Shown here: piece after piece, positions 1 to 10,606 of the stretch
How positions within the stretch are numbered: the stretch's first letter is position 1
How the letters are laid out: each line of letters starts with the position of its first letter
Source of the DNA: Ryuthela nishihirai
Lineage: Eukaryota; Arthropoda; Arachnida; Araneae; Heptathelidae
Reading direction: 5' to 3'
Length of the DNA stretch: 64,000 nt
NCBI GenBank assembly: GCA_038380435.1
Contig: JAWZYU010000020.1
Location: 38,472,307 to 38,536,306, forward strand
Position numbers and translations under genes: made by a program
The notes under the pieces: generated by a model
Databases searched by the model: none
What the model saw: the letters and a program-made list of their open reading frames with translations, nothing else
Told to the model about the DNA's origin: nothing

Positions 1-250
1 TTTTTGGAAAATACAGTTCTGATTTAAAGAGAAAATTTTCTTCTACTCAGACATCAGATTACACAGGGTGTTTGAAAAGTAGGTGTTCACCTGTGAGAGG
101 ATGTATACATTTATTAATAAATGGTAGATACAAAACCAAATGCATATTAATGTAGCCAAACGCAAAGTTTTGTTAAATGTATCAGAGTTTTCTAAATCAA
201 TGAGTTTGCCGAACTGGTTTCCTCGATCTTCCCATTTTAACTCCACTGAA
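1..250. repeat. Dispersed repeat D, copy 1
   Basis: This stretch matches 7650-7899 almost base for base, including the motif ACACAGGGTGTTTGAAAAGT. The left end may lie outside the window. The minus strand has a short open frame (67 codons) also present in the second copy, but I recognise no domain. The similarity stops at ACTCCACTGAA, where copy 2 joins family C. Confidence 0.75.
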
Positions 251-660
251 CTTTTTCTTACGGGGATTTGTTAAGGATTACGTGTACTTTCCACCTTTTA
301 TCATCACATGTTGATGACCTACGGGTAAGAATTATGAGGCAGTTGCAGAAGTCACGATAGACATACTGCGTCACACCTGGGAAGAAATTCATCATAGGTT
401 GGGGTATTTGTCGTGTGACATCTGGAAGTCACATGGAACTGTCACTGATATAATATCTGTCTAAACTTGATAGTTCTGGCTACATTTTTATGTAGTTGAC
501 TTGTACCTACCATTTATTGTTGTAATAAATGTATCTATCCTCTCTAGGTTGCAAACCTACTTTTGAAAACGTAGTTAGAACATGTTGTTACCTAGGTGCA
601 AGTTTTTTAGAAACTATTTCTTTGAGCTTTTGGGTGATGAAAAAGATCTGCGCATGTAGG
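251..660. other. Unassigned AT-rich DNA
   Basis: I see no gene, tandem repeat or recognisable mobile element here. Confidence 0.5.
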
Positions 661-1100
661 CAGTACGGTGGCAGAGTGGTTAGAGTGCTTGGCTACTAAT
701 TACAGTGACTCGGGTCCGTCGGATGGGACGTTAAGCGTGGTCCCGTGTGCGGGAGAGCCATATCCTGTGCACGTTAAAGAACACGCTGGATGGCCTTGAC
801 GGGAGGCTACTATCTGTCTCCCAACAGCCGTTCCACTGGGTCCCCTCCCCCAACCTTCTCTGAGCCTTCGGGGTCCTTGTGACCTAGCCATTTTTGTGCA
901 AAAAAGTGCCACTCAGAGGTAAAACAACAAACAGTGACTCGGGTTCGAACCCCGAATAAGACATGAATGTTTTCTTTCTTGTGTTGTCTTTCTACTGTGG
1001 TCTCGCCATCCTCACAGATCCTCTCTATGGCGTATTGTACTGACAGGCTCCTTTAAGAGACCTCTATGGCAAGCAGCTGCTTGAGTGACAGTTTTTTTAC
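661..1100 (+). repeat. SINE-2 copy split by a SINE-1 insertion
   Basis: The tRNA-like head (GGCAGAGTGGTTAGAG, CTTGGCTACTAATTAC) runs to 715. It resumes at about 931 with the B box GGTTCGAACCCC and the SINE-2 body (CAGCTGCTTGAG near the end). The gap is a SINE-1 fragment. The sequence ACAGTGACTCGGGT stands on both sides (702-715, 931-944), so SINE-2 was already present when SINE-1 landed in it. Confidence 0.85.
716..930 (+). mobile_element. SINE-1, 5'-truncated, nested in SINE-2
   Basis: It begins at CCGTCGGATGGGACG and so lacks the tRNA head and first body third, but its 3' end (GGTAAAACAACAA) is intact. Its 14-bp TSD shows that the truncation happened during insertion rather than by later deletion. 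Confidence 0.88.
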
Positions 1101-1805
1101 TCTGGCATAGCCGTAGCCAATGCAGTTACTTGACTTTGCTAGCAAAAAGACTACAATTAGATCGAAAGCAAAAGAAAATCTTAGATTTCTTTTTTTGCTG
1201 ATTGAATGTGCTTCATTTATTAAACTCACCGTCTTCTAATCGTCCTGCCTCTGCAATCCAATCTTCGGAAGGTGTTGCCTGATATTGTCAGTCCATCAAA
1301 GCGGAAGCCCATTCATCTTCATCACTCCACCGGGGATACCAATCGATCATCCTTCATGCCAATCACATGACCAAACAAACGTAATACGTGCATCCTTGTA
1401 TCGGCTCTCTGAAGTGATTACAGATTTCTTGGCGAACTTATTGTGGAAGCTGGTCTTTTTTTTTTTCTCTACGTCAGGGGTCACCAAATACATCCCATAG
1501 GCCATATCTAACTTTTCCAGGATATCAATCTTGCCGGCTGTGGAAGTATTACAGATTAGCGAGTAATAGATTTTATTAGAAACGCATAGTTTTTTTTGAG
1601 TTAGAAAATTTTTAAGGATACTCTTATCCGATTATATCATTTTTTTTAAAACAGAGATTCATATTTAACAATGTTTTTGTGTACTATCAAAAATTTTTAT
1701 GCATTAAAGAATAATATCTAAAATTCTAGTAATATTAGCTGACCACATTGGATTCTAATAGAATCGGAATTTCTTATTTACTTCCAAACATAGTCAAGAT
1801 AATTT
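1101..1805. other. Unassigned AT-rich DNA
   Basis: I see no gene. The open frame at 1285-1500 is short and its composition looks random. Confidence 0.45.
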
Positions 1806-2240
1806 ACTGGGTTGTTTTACCTCTGAGAGGTTACTTTGTTTTTGTACACAATGGTTTAAACGGCAAAATCTCAAGGACCCCAGTGGCTCAGAGAAGGATG
1901 GGGAAGGGAATCCACTGGACAACTCAAAGGAGTCAGACGGAAGTCTCCTGTCAAGGCCATCCAGCATGTTCTTTGGTGCCAACACTTCCCCAGGTAAACG
2001 ACGCACACTCTCCGGATATCCAAGTCCACGGGGTACGGCTATCCTGCACACGGTGACACAATTTAACGTTCCATCAGACGGACGGCGGCCTTTCCAAGCT
2101 CATCGGTGTCTCCTTTTCTGACCGAGGGTAAGATAGGGGTTCAGAAGGGATAAATCTCAACGCTTGCACGGAGGGGGGGGGACTCGAACCTGGGAATTGC
2201 AATTTAAGAGCTTGGCGTGATACCGACTGAGCCAGATCCC
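1806..2240 (-). mobile_element. SINE-1, old diverged copy
   Basis: All landmarks are present in reverse: GTTGTTTTACCTCTGAG, CAAGGCCATCCAGC, GACGGACGGCGGCC and the B-box complement ACTCGAACCTGGGAA. It has many substitutions and small insertions, so it is much older than the TSD-bearing copies. Confidence 0.8.
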
Positions 2241-2440
2241 ACCTAACCAAATAATAAGAAGGTATTACAAAACAGAAACATTCTTCATATCGTAATGAAT
2301 GAAAGTAAGAAAAGATGGAAATTTTACGTAATATAGTTCGCTCTAAAGCAGGTTTTATCAGACGTCCTCTAGTAAGCCAACAAGTCTTCTATTTTAGGAC
2401 TTGTGATCCGTGTCCCGAGATCTTTTTTTTTGTGTGTGGC

Positions 2441-2875
2441 AGGTGATGCCTCAGTGGGTAACACGCCAGGCTCGTAATCTCTAGTTTCTAGGTTCGAGCC
2501 CCAACTATGTCGGCGTTGAGATTTATCTCTACTAAACCCTCACTCCGTCATCGGTAGAGGCGGGAGTGACTCATCCGGTAGCCCACCGTCGTAATCGGGT
2601 TCGAGTCCTGTCTGAGTCAGCATTGAGATTTATCTCCGCAAAACTCTCCGCCTCACGGTCAGTAGGGGACACCGATGGGCTTGAAAAGGCAGCCGTCCGT
2701 CGGATGGGACGTTAAGCCGTGGTTCAGTATGTGGGAGAGCCCTACCCTATGCACGTAGGAGCAAGAACAAGCTGGATGTCCTTGACGGGAGACTACCATG
2801 TATCCCAACAGCTATTCAGTGGATCCCCTTCCCGAAACTTCTCTGAGTCTTTGGGATCCTTGTGACCTGGCCAAG
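2441..2875 (+). mobile_element. SINE-1, diverged copy with two tandem heads
   Basis: A first tRNA-like head (GGTTCGAGCCCC near 2491) and the start of the body (GTTGAGATTTATCTC) are followed near 2580 by a second degenerate head (GGTTCGAGTCCTG) and a full body. This looks like an old dimer or a head duplication. Confidence 0.7.
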
Positions 2876-3103
2876 ATTTCTCTGTTCTTAGTTGAATGTG
2901 AGCCATGGAGATTTCTCTGTTCTTAGTTGAATGCGAGCCATGGAGATTTCTCTGTTCAGGGTGGATATGAGGAATAGAGATATCTCTGCTCTTGGGTGGA
3001 TGTGAATGAGAGATGGAGATTTCTCTGCTCTTGGAATGGATGTGAAGGATGGAGATTTCTCTGTTCATGGTGGATATGAGGGATAGAGATTTCTCTGCTT
3101 TTG
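2874..3103. repeat. Minisatellite, about 34-bp unit, about 7 copies
   Basis: The unit core is AGATTTCTCTGTTCTT followed by GNATGTGAGCCATGG-type sequence. Units vary at several positions and the last is partial. The array starts exactly where SINE-1 loses its 3' end, at CCTGGCCA, so it probably grew at the SINE's broken edge. The minus-strand frame at 2793-3068 is a by-product of the array. Confidence 0.85.
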
Positions 3104-3569
3104 AGACTCGAAATTATTTGCCATAATATGAACTAGAGTTCGGAACCGGGTTTTTCCGCTTTTGGTCTCAAAATGGCGCAAACGACTTCGGGTCAGGGCG
3201 GGCTCGCCCTCAGTCATAACTTAATTTCTAATTTTTCTTGTGATTGTAAAAAATATGAAATATAGTGAAATAAATATTTTCTTTTAATTATAATTTAACC
3301 TTTAAAAAGTCTCTCGTAATTGAAAATTAAAATCATTCAACCTTTGTTTTTCTTAAGTATTTTTCTGTCTTTCATTTAATGAATCGCTCTTAACATTTTT
3401 ATTGATATTACACAAGAATTTTCAGCTTCAACCAATTATTTCTTGTATTTTTTCGTTCCAAATGACATTAAAATAATCAGAATTATTTAAGGGCCAAATT
3501 AAATCTCGAAGTTTTAATAATTTGTAATACAAAAAATTAAGAAATGGTTTAGCTGTTTGCATTTATGTA
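3104..3569. other. Unassigned AT-rich DNA
   Basis: There are no gene signals. A short GC-richer patch near 3130-3210 contains no repeat I recognise. Confidence 0.4.
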
Positions 3570-4254
3570 CAGTGAACTTCCGGTTATCTGGAATTTATGG
3601 GAATGGGGCTTGCCGGTTAGATAAATCTGCCGGTTGTATGAGAAATAATTTTATAGAAACCAAACACAATCTTGTATTCAAGCCTTAGTTGAAATGAAAA
3701 TGCAGTTACGAACAATGATAATAAAAATGAAGTAAAATGTCCTTAATACAAATGCAAATATCCAAACTATAAATGTTTCACACTTAATAAATGTCTAAAT
3801 CCGTGCACTTAACAAAACCTTCGGGAACTATTTCACTGAAAGCCATCATGGAAAAAGTTGTAATTTAGGCCGTCGGTTGGCGTTGACTACCACAGTATCG
3901 CATTTTCCTAATAATGAATTGTGAAGGAAACTTTTGAAAAGTAAAGTCGGTAGAAAAGCATACATAAGAGAATAAGACACTATCCGAGACACGAGAATAG
4001 TGAAACTAAGCTAATTCCGATTAACAGAATAACACAATCCCAAATTCAACTGCATGCTACTTTAATGGTTATAATGGAACTAGCGTGCCATAGGGTGAAG
4101 GTTATAATGAGTGAAAGATGACCCCAGTGGCATCCGGGAGAACTACCATGTGCACTGAAATTTTCCATACCAAGTTCAAAAGTTCAATTTGAAACGTATG
4201 CCGGTTGCATGAGAATTCCGGATGCTTGAATACTGGATAATCTGGAGTCTAGGG
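3570..4254. mobile_element. Possible non-autonomous pogo/Tigger-like DNA transposon
   Basis: The ends are imperfect inverted repeats. The left end reads CAGTGAACTTCCGGTTATC and the right end, reversed, reads CCCTAGACTCCAGATTATC, both flanked by TA (3568-3569, 4255-4256). The TTATC-type terminal motif and the TA target resemble pogo/Tigger elements. There is no transposase inside. CCGGTTGCATGAGAAT-type motifs occur near both ends. Old and diverged. Confidence 0.45.
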
Positions 4255-4319
4255 TATATATATATATTTAAAATGTGAGAAACAGGCACGTACACAGGAT
4301 TTTTTTGGTGGGGATCGAT

Positions 4320-4393
4320 AATTTAGGGGGGGGGGGATCAATATCGATAATTTAGTGTGTGTGTGTGTGTGTGTGTGTGGGGGGGGGGTACTT
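4320..4393. repeat. GT microsatellite flanked by G runs
   Basis: A run of about 13 GT units lies between two poly(G) tracts. Confidence 0.9.
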
Positions 4394-6189
4394 GAGTAAG
4401 GTTTCCCAGTTACTAACATTCCACCTGAGAGGAAAGATTATAATGATATTCTACATGGAACAAAATTTTATGGTTGTTTTTAAAATCTATTTTTAGTGTC
4501 GAATACATATTATGAGGCTAAAATAAAATTATAGAAAGACAATTGGTTTGGATTTCAAAGCAGATAGCCGAGTTTGAGATTTCGTGTAAGACGACCTAAT
4601 TTTAGGAGAGGGGTTGGGCGGTTCCCTTCTGGGGTACTTCTCTGGTCGGAAGAATATTTTCCCCCTGTCCGGACTCAGTAATTATTAAAAACAATCTCAT
4701 CACTAATATATATAATAATAATAACACGAAATCTGTTAATCCTTTGTTCTTTCCCTAAATTGAGGACTTTAAACTTAAACCAATGGCCAAACCATGCTAT
4801 TATTATTTTTTGCATCTTTTACCCTTACTCGTATTCTGAAAGGGGAGGGTCTTTCTCCCCAGATCAGGCTCTGGCCCACCATTCTAAATTTTGAGGTGGA
4901 ATTCTTTGATTCCCCCATCATTCCAAATTTTAAGGTAAAAGAGAATTTATTTGGACTTAATCCGCCGAAATATCACCGAAAATAAGGATACCAACTTCTG
5001 ATGTCAAAATAATTAGCATATTAAAGTTAAAGAAGAATATGAACATTTTTTCATAAAATTTGACTGATTTCTTAGACGTGAACAGTTTGGATGACTGATG
5101 GGCAGTTTCACGGAAATACTTCGGAAGTTTAAGTGATTGTCTTCTTCCCCCTTCTTCTAACTTCTTTGCTTCTTTCTTTTTTTCTCGCCTGCTTCTACCA
5201 CAAAAATATTCTCTTAACTCTAGGGATCCCTAAACTTATTTTATCTGGGCTTGTTGGCAGTGTTTCTTATTAGCGACCTGATATAATCTCGAAGTTGGCT
5301 GAAAGCGAGAGTTTTCTGGATCTTTCTCTGATGATTTCTAAATAATTAACGAAAGCGATTGACTTGTTTAATTAGTAGGAGCAAAAAATATTCCGAAGAG
5401 AAAGATTAAATCACTTTACATTAAGACCACGAAAATTGAAACGAATGAAGCCAGTTACACCATAATCTATATTTTCACCGAGAGATGGCAGCACAAACTT
5501 GGATGTAATAGAGATCCTATATAGGTAGAGGTTGGCCATCTCAAAATTGGACGCCATCATTTGTCGTCGCTCGGATTGTTTAGCTTGCATAGCTGAATGA
5601 TATTGCACGAATACTTATGGATTCTGGAAAAGGGTAGGGTAGTATTTGATACAGATTTCAGTGTTCATGATTGGAAGCACTTTAGAAAACGGCTAGAAGA
5701 GGAAAAGTAAATTTTACGGCTTTTTTTTTTCTTTAAAAAAAAGATATAATTTCGTTGTTGTGTTGTCTGTCTGTAGACATCGAACTTTTTTGTTTATACA
5801 AAAAAAAATAAAAAATTCTTTTTGTGTTAGATAGGAATTAACGATATATTACGATTTGCATTTTTCGAATCTCCCAAAAATTATAACTGCGCCCTCTAAC
5901 GGTGGAAAAATTTGAAAATTCGAAAATATCAATTGAATATTCCAAACGATGTAGTTATGTTAGAAGTTTAAAATTTTGGTCGTGGAATGTGACAGTCTTG
6001 AAAATTTCATTGACAACATTGAGTTGACCCTAAGCCCAAGGTACGTAAGAAATGGAACGGTTTTATTTTAAGAGATAATTGGAAATCTCTTTTTTAGTTG
6101 GTTACTAATGAAATGTAAATTCGCATTTTCAAAGGTAGTTTTAATTTATGTCATTAGAAATCACTAAATATCGAAACTGCAAAATTCTT
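4394..6189. other. Unassigned AT-rich DNA
   Basis: There is no convincing coding region. Frames at 4794-4985 and 5411-5608 are short and lack domain signals. A GCGCCCTCTAACGG motif at about 5890 resembles the CCGCTAGAGG motif in family C (about 6910 and 8310), so a diverged relative may be hidden here. Confidence 0.4.
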
Positions 6190-7105
6190 AACGAATGTTT
6201 CAAGTGATCTCTTCATGGTAGAAATTTTGGCAGTAGAGTTCTGTTATGGTAGAAATTCCACTGACAGCAATGTTCTGCCCACTATTTTCAGAGGAGCGAG
6301 AGAAAAGGAACTTTTTAAATTTAAGAACTAAAAGAATAATACTTTTTATGTTTTATAATTACTAATAAAATACTACTCTGTGCATTTCCCCCATCATAGA
6401 TTAAAAATAAATAAACCCTCAAGCAACTGCTTGTACAGAGGTCTGACAAGAGCCTGTCAGTTTATACGCCAGAGTAGAAGGTCCATTAGGATGGGGGAAC
6501 CTCAGCAGAAAAACAACACGAACATCCATAATTAAAACTTTTAAGGAGTGAAAAAGTAGGCAAAGGAAGAACTTCATTCTCTTTGAAAATGAGATTCCCA
6601 TATGCGCCAGAGGCGATATGCGTTCTTCTAGTTTTTCACACTTTCAGTACCCTCTGATAGTGGAAATTCGGACTGCTGTATAATTGAGAAAATGAACTAT
6701 TAATATTTTATTACTACCTCTAATGTGCAAAAAAAGTTTTTCATTTATCTCTTAAAGCACAAAAGTTGCATTTTATCAATAGGACAAATCATTACTATTA
6801 GGGTAAACCATTTGATCATTACACTCTATGACCAAAAATTTAAGTTTCTGTCAAAAATAGATCGTTTGCAATATTTATTTAAAATTTGGTATTTTCCAGC
6901 TTCTTCCGCCGCTAGAGGTCGCCTTTCGAGTTTTTATTTACCGCCTTTAGCATTCTCTAACACTGGAAATTGCAGCTGATGGGGATTCGAAAAATGTAAA
7001 TATTAATATTTTTGTGGAAAATAAAATTTTCCGACATACAGGATTCGAACCCGCAGCTCTCCAGAAATATGCCAGAACATTTAACCTGTTGAACTAAATA
7101 ACTGG
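6190..7105 (-). repeat. Family C repeat, copy A, with tRNA-like head at its right end
   Basis: Read on the minus strand, the element starts at about 7105 with a tRNA-like head: A-box-like TAGTTCAACAGG, a five-pair stem TCTGG/CTGGA around loop CATATTT, and a perfect B box GGTTCGAATCC (complement at 7030-7040). The body then runs to about 6190. The 5' part is shared with 7900-8496 and the 3' part with 40075-40400. A SINE-2 fragment is embedded at 6410-6535. The loop triplet TAT would read as isoleucine, but base 33 is not T, so the tRNA origin is inference. Confidence 0.65.
6410..6535 (-). mobile_element. SINE-2 3' fragment inside family C
   Basis: It matches the SINE-2 body from CCCTCAAGCAACTGCTTG to AACAACACGAACATCC, but the tRNA head is missing. 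Copy C at about 40290 has CATCCATTAGCTATAAT at the same point without the insert. Confidence 0.75.
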
Positions 7106-7123
7106 TCTATCAATTCTCCTGTA

Positions 7124-7310
7124 CAGTCGCTGAAAAAATATCCGAACACTATGGTTGATTAGAGAATTCAGAAAACATATCTGGAGCGTGTACAGCAACT
7201 GCACACGCTCCAGTTACCGTTCACAGCAAACTGGAGCGTGTGCAGTTACTGCACACGTTCCAGTTTGCTCTGAACGGTAACTGCACACGCTCAACCTACT
7301 CAACCATACT
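7124..7310. mobile_element. Fragment of a Tc1-type MITE with internal palindromes
   Basis: The end CAGTCGCTGAAAAAATATCC, preceded by TA, matches the terminus of the 211-bp MITE at 34825 for about 60 bp. The interior is made of direct and inverted copies of ACTGCACACGCTCCAGTT-type sequence (7185-7290) and can fold into a long hairpin. The right terminus is missing and a truncated SINE-1 begins there. Confidence 0.6.
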
Positions 7311-7505
7311 CATATCTTGTGCAAGTTAAAGAACACGCTGGATGGGCTTGACGAGAGGCTACCATCTGTCTCCTAATAGCTGTTTCAGTGGGTCCCCTCC
7401 CCCAACCTTCTCTGAGCCTTCGGAGTCCTTGTGACCTGGCCATTTAGCCCATTGTGTGCAAAAAAAAAGTGCCGCTCAGAGGTAAAACAACCCAACCCAA
7501 CCCAT
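7311..7505 (+). mobile_element. SINE-1, 5'-truncated
   Basis: It starts at about CTTGTGCAAGTTAAAGAACACG and ends with three CCCAA-type pentamers (AACAACCCAACCCAACCC). It lacks the head and most of the body. Confidence 0.85.
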
Positions 7506-7649
7506 CAGAAGCGGGAATGAGAATCAGAAGAATGAGATTTTAAAGAACGAGAGGGATTGAAAAGGTCTCGTGATTGATGATAAAAGGTCGTAAGGTGTTT
7601 GTAAATTGTCAAAAGCTGATTAAGTAGTTGCAGAATCATACGTTGAAGA

Positions 7650-8496
7650 TTTTTTTTGGCAAATACAGTTCTGATTTAAAGAGAAAATTCTCTTCTACTC
7701 AGACATCAGATTACACAGGGTGTTTGAAAAGTAGATGTTCACCTGTGAGAGGATGTATCCATTTATTAATAAATGGTAGATACAAACCAAATGCATATTA
7801 ATGTAGCCAAACGCAAAGTTTTGTTAAATATATCAGAGTTTTCTAAATCAATGAGTTTGCCGAACTGGTTACCTCGATCTTCCCATTTTAACTCCACTGA
7901 AACAACACGAACATCCATAATTAAAACTTTTAAGGAGTGAAAAAGTAGGCAAAGGAAGAACTTCATTGGAAAAAACTTCTTTGAAAATGAGATTCCCATA
8001 TGCGCCAGAGGCGATATGCGTTCTTCTAGTTTTTCACAATTTCAGTACCCTCTGATAGTGGAAATTCGGACTGCTGTATAATTGAGAAAATGAACTATTA
8101 ATATTTTATTACTACCTCTAATGTGCAAAAAAAGTCTTTCATTTATCTCTTAAAGCACAAAAGTTGCATTTTATCAATAGGACAAATCATTACTATTAGG
8201 GTAAACCACTTGATCATTACACTCTATGACCAAAATTTTAAGTTTCTGTCAAAAATAGATCGTTTGCAATATTTATTTAAAATTTGGTATTTTCCAGCTT
8301 CTTCCGCCGCTAGAGATCGCCTTTCGAGTTTTTATTTACCGCCTTTAGCATTCTCTAACACTGGAAATTGCAGCTGATGGGGATTCGAAAAATGTAAATA
8401 TTAATATTTTTGTGGAAAAAAAAATTTGCCGACATGCGGGATTCGAACCCGTAGCTCTCCAGAAATATGCCAGAACATTTAACCTGTTGAACTAAA
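7650..8496 (-). repeat. Rearranged composite: repeat D copy 2 joined to family C copy B
   Basis: 7650-7899 equals 1-250, and 7900-8496 equals 6511-7105 with few differences. Copy B begins inside the SINE-2 remnant of copy A (AACAACACGAACATCC), so it was copied from a SINE-bearing family C element and then fused to repeat D. The tRNA-like head lies at about 8437-8495. Confidence 0.8.
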
Positions 8497-8610
8497 GTTG
8501 AACTTTGTTTTCAGAAAAAAACATTTATTGATTTATAGACGTTTAAAACGTCTACATGTAATGCTGAAATTATCAAATATTGTTTGAATCATTAATATTT
8601 TGTTAAATAA

Positions 8611-8795
8611 AAAAAATAAATACCCCCTGAAGCAGCTGCTTGCCACAGAGGTCTGACAGGAGCCTGTCAGTTTATATGCCATAGTAGAAGGTCTGAGAGG
8701 ATGGTGGGACCTCAGTAGAAAAATATTACTACATCCATGCCTTACCTGGGGCTCGAACCCAGATCCCTTAGATCATTTTCGCACCTCCCCCCCCC
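8611..8795 (-). mobile_element. SINE-2, head damaged
   Basis: The body (TACCCCCTGAAGCAGCTGCT, GGTCTGACAGGAGCCTGTC) is well preserved and the B-box complement GGGGCTCGAACCCAG is present. The anticodon region and A box are lost after CCCTTAGATCA. Confidence 0.82.
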
Positions 8796-9060
8796 CCCCT
8801 TTTGGTTAAGATGTCAAAACCTTGTTACCGTTGTAAACCTTCTGACCATAAACTACTACCAAAATTTCAGATTTCCAGTGTAAATAATTTGCTTGTAATA
8901 TTCGTTTGAAATTTTAGCATTTTCCATTTTTCCCACCGCTAGAGGGCTCTATTAAAGCTATTGAATATTTTCAAAATTGCTAATCACAATATTTGTCCGA
9001 CACCTAACCAATCCAAATAGAATTATTCATTTAGCTCTAAAAGTAAAAAAGAATTGATTT
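8796..9060. repeat. Diverged sequence resembling the family C body
   Basis: GACCATAAACTACTACCAAAATTTCAG and, further on, TTTCCCACCGCTAGAGGG parallel the order of motifs at 6815-6915. Only weak similarity is visible by eye. A C-run is at 8786-8801. Confidence 0.3.
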
Positions 9061-9065
9061 TCTAT

Positions 9066-9140
9066 AGACGGACAGACAGGTGGAAAGACAGATGGACAGA
9101 CAACAGTTAACACAGAGGTGGACAGACAGACGAACAAATA
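9066..9140. repeat. Imperfect GACA/GACAGATG microsatellite
   Basis: Repeated GACAGACAGGTGG and GACAGATGGACAG units form a short degenerate tract. The open frame starting at 9080 is its translation and is not a gene. Confidence 0.7.
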
Positions 9141-9536
9141 CTGGCATAGGCAGACGACAAAGAGAAAACATTAGCTCGTTTTTCAAACTAACCTTAAAGG
9201 AAATTATTTGTTGGTTTTCAGTTAGCTCGTTTCACTTTTGCAGACGTTTGCCGTCTTCTAATAGAGTTTCTCGGGGGAAAAATGTCCATTAAATTATTTT
9301 TTTGAGTGAAAATTTTACACCCAAATGCAGCGCAGTGAGGCATTCATAAAATATGACAACTTTTATAGACAAAAAAAGGGGTAGAAATATGTAAAACTAT
9401 AAAAACTGAAAAGTTTTAACTTGGTACATACACTAACTCATAGGCTTTCGTCTCACGGTACGACAAAACATGGCGTTCATAAACCACGTGAGTTAATCAA
9501 CCAATGGCGGTGATCACTGAGATGGCCAGCATCTAA

Positions 9537-9896
9537 ACTGGCAACCAACCATGGCCACAACTTCATAAAATAGCATAACATTCGCCACTCGGAAAATTAT
9601 AAAAAAATATATACACTACTTCTTCCTCTATCTCTCTCCCCCCCTTCACATGACATGCAACTGGTATTTATTCTCCTTCACCCTTCAACATCTGCCTCTC
9701 CACCACTGGGCGGCCTGCGGCCTAAAGCCCAATTGCCAAAATGTACGATTGCCAGCCTTCACTGTGCTGGCCAGTCTTTGCTGTTTTCATCCGCACCCAC
9801 TGCCCTTTATGCGTATGGACCTGATGATAAGGGGGCCGAGGCCCCCTTTACAAATAGGTCCAGCTTAGAAAGAAGGATGTATAAGAAGAAGAAGAA
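9537..9896 (+). mobile_element. Unclassified retroposon with AAG-repeat tail
   Basis: A 13-bp TSD, GGCCAGCATCTAA, flanks it (9524-9536, 9897-9909). The insert ends in ATAAGAAGAAGAAGAA, a trinucleotide tail like those of some non-LTR retrotransposons, just after a GGGGGCCGAGGCCCCC hairpin (about 9830-9846). This suits a 5'-truncated LINE or a SINE sharing a LINE 3' end. The ORFs at 9650-9909 lie within it and cross its end, so they are not genes. Confidence 0.65.
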
Positions 9897-9909
9897 GGCC
9901 AGCATCTAA

Positions 9910-10240
9910 CTATACAGGACCTCTAGGATATAAAATCTTGTCTGAAGCAGAAGGCGTTGGAACATCTGTCATTCGTAATCATTTGCATCACAAATTCATT
10001 ATGATTATGCCGTAGACTGCTTACTTACTTAAAACTATACGGTATCAAATAGAGAAATTAAAAAGAAAAGTAAAAGATAGAAATTAAATTTTATAGAAAA
10101 TATCCTGTATACATGGAACTCATGAATTATTTAGCTAAAAAACTGAATTGCGGAACGAGTTGGTGGAACGAACCCAGATAATTAAAGTAATTTAATATTT
10201 TTGATTAAATGCTTTTGAAACCATATTTTAATTATTATAC
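9910..10240. other. Unassigned AT-rich DNA
   Basis: Nothing recognisable. Confidence 0.5.
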
Positions 10241-10606
10241 ATCGATGTCCCCTACTGACCATAGGCAGGCGGGGAATTTTGCGGAGATTCAAGTCCCAGC
10301 TGGGTCAGCGTTGAGATTTATCTCCGCAAAATTCTCCGCCCTGCCTATGGTCAGTAGGGGATACCGATGGGCTTGGAAAGTCCGCCGTCCGTCGGATGGG
10401 ACGTTAAGACGTGGCTCCGTGTGCGGGAGAGACATACCCTGTGCACGTTATAGAACACGCTGGATGGCCTTGACGGGAGGCTACCATCTGTCTCCCAACA
10501 GCTGTTTCAGTGGGTCCCCTCCCCCAACCTTCTCTGAGCCTTCGGGGTCCATGTGACCTGGCCATTTAGTCCACGGTGTGCAAAAAAGTGCCGCTCAGAG
10601 GTAAAA
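10241..10606 (+). mobile_element. SINE-1, snapback copy
   Basis: The tRNA head is replaced by an inverted copy of the first body segment. 10241-10287 is the reverse complement of about 10321-10368, with GCTGGGTCAGCGTTGAG in the loop. The rest of the body and the 3' end (AAAACAACC plus a C run and an A run) are normal. The ORF at 10209-10556 spans it and is spurious. Confidence 0.82.
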
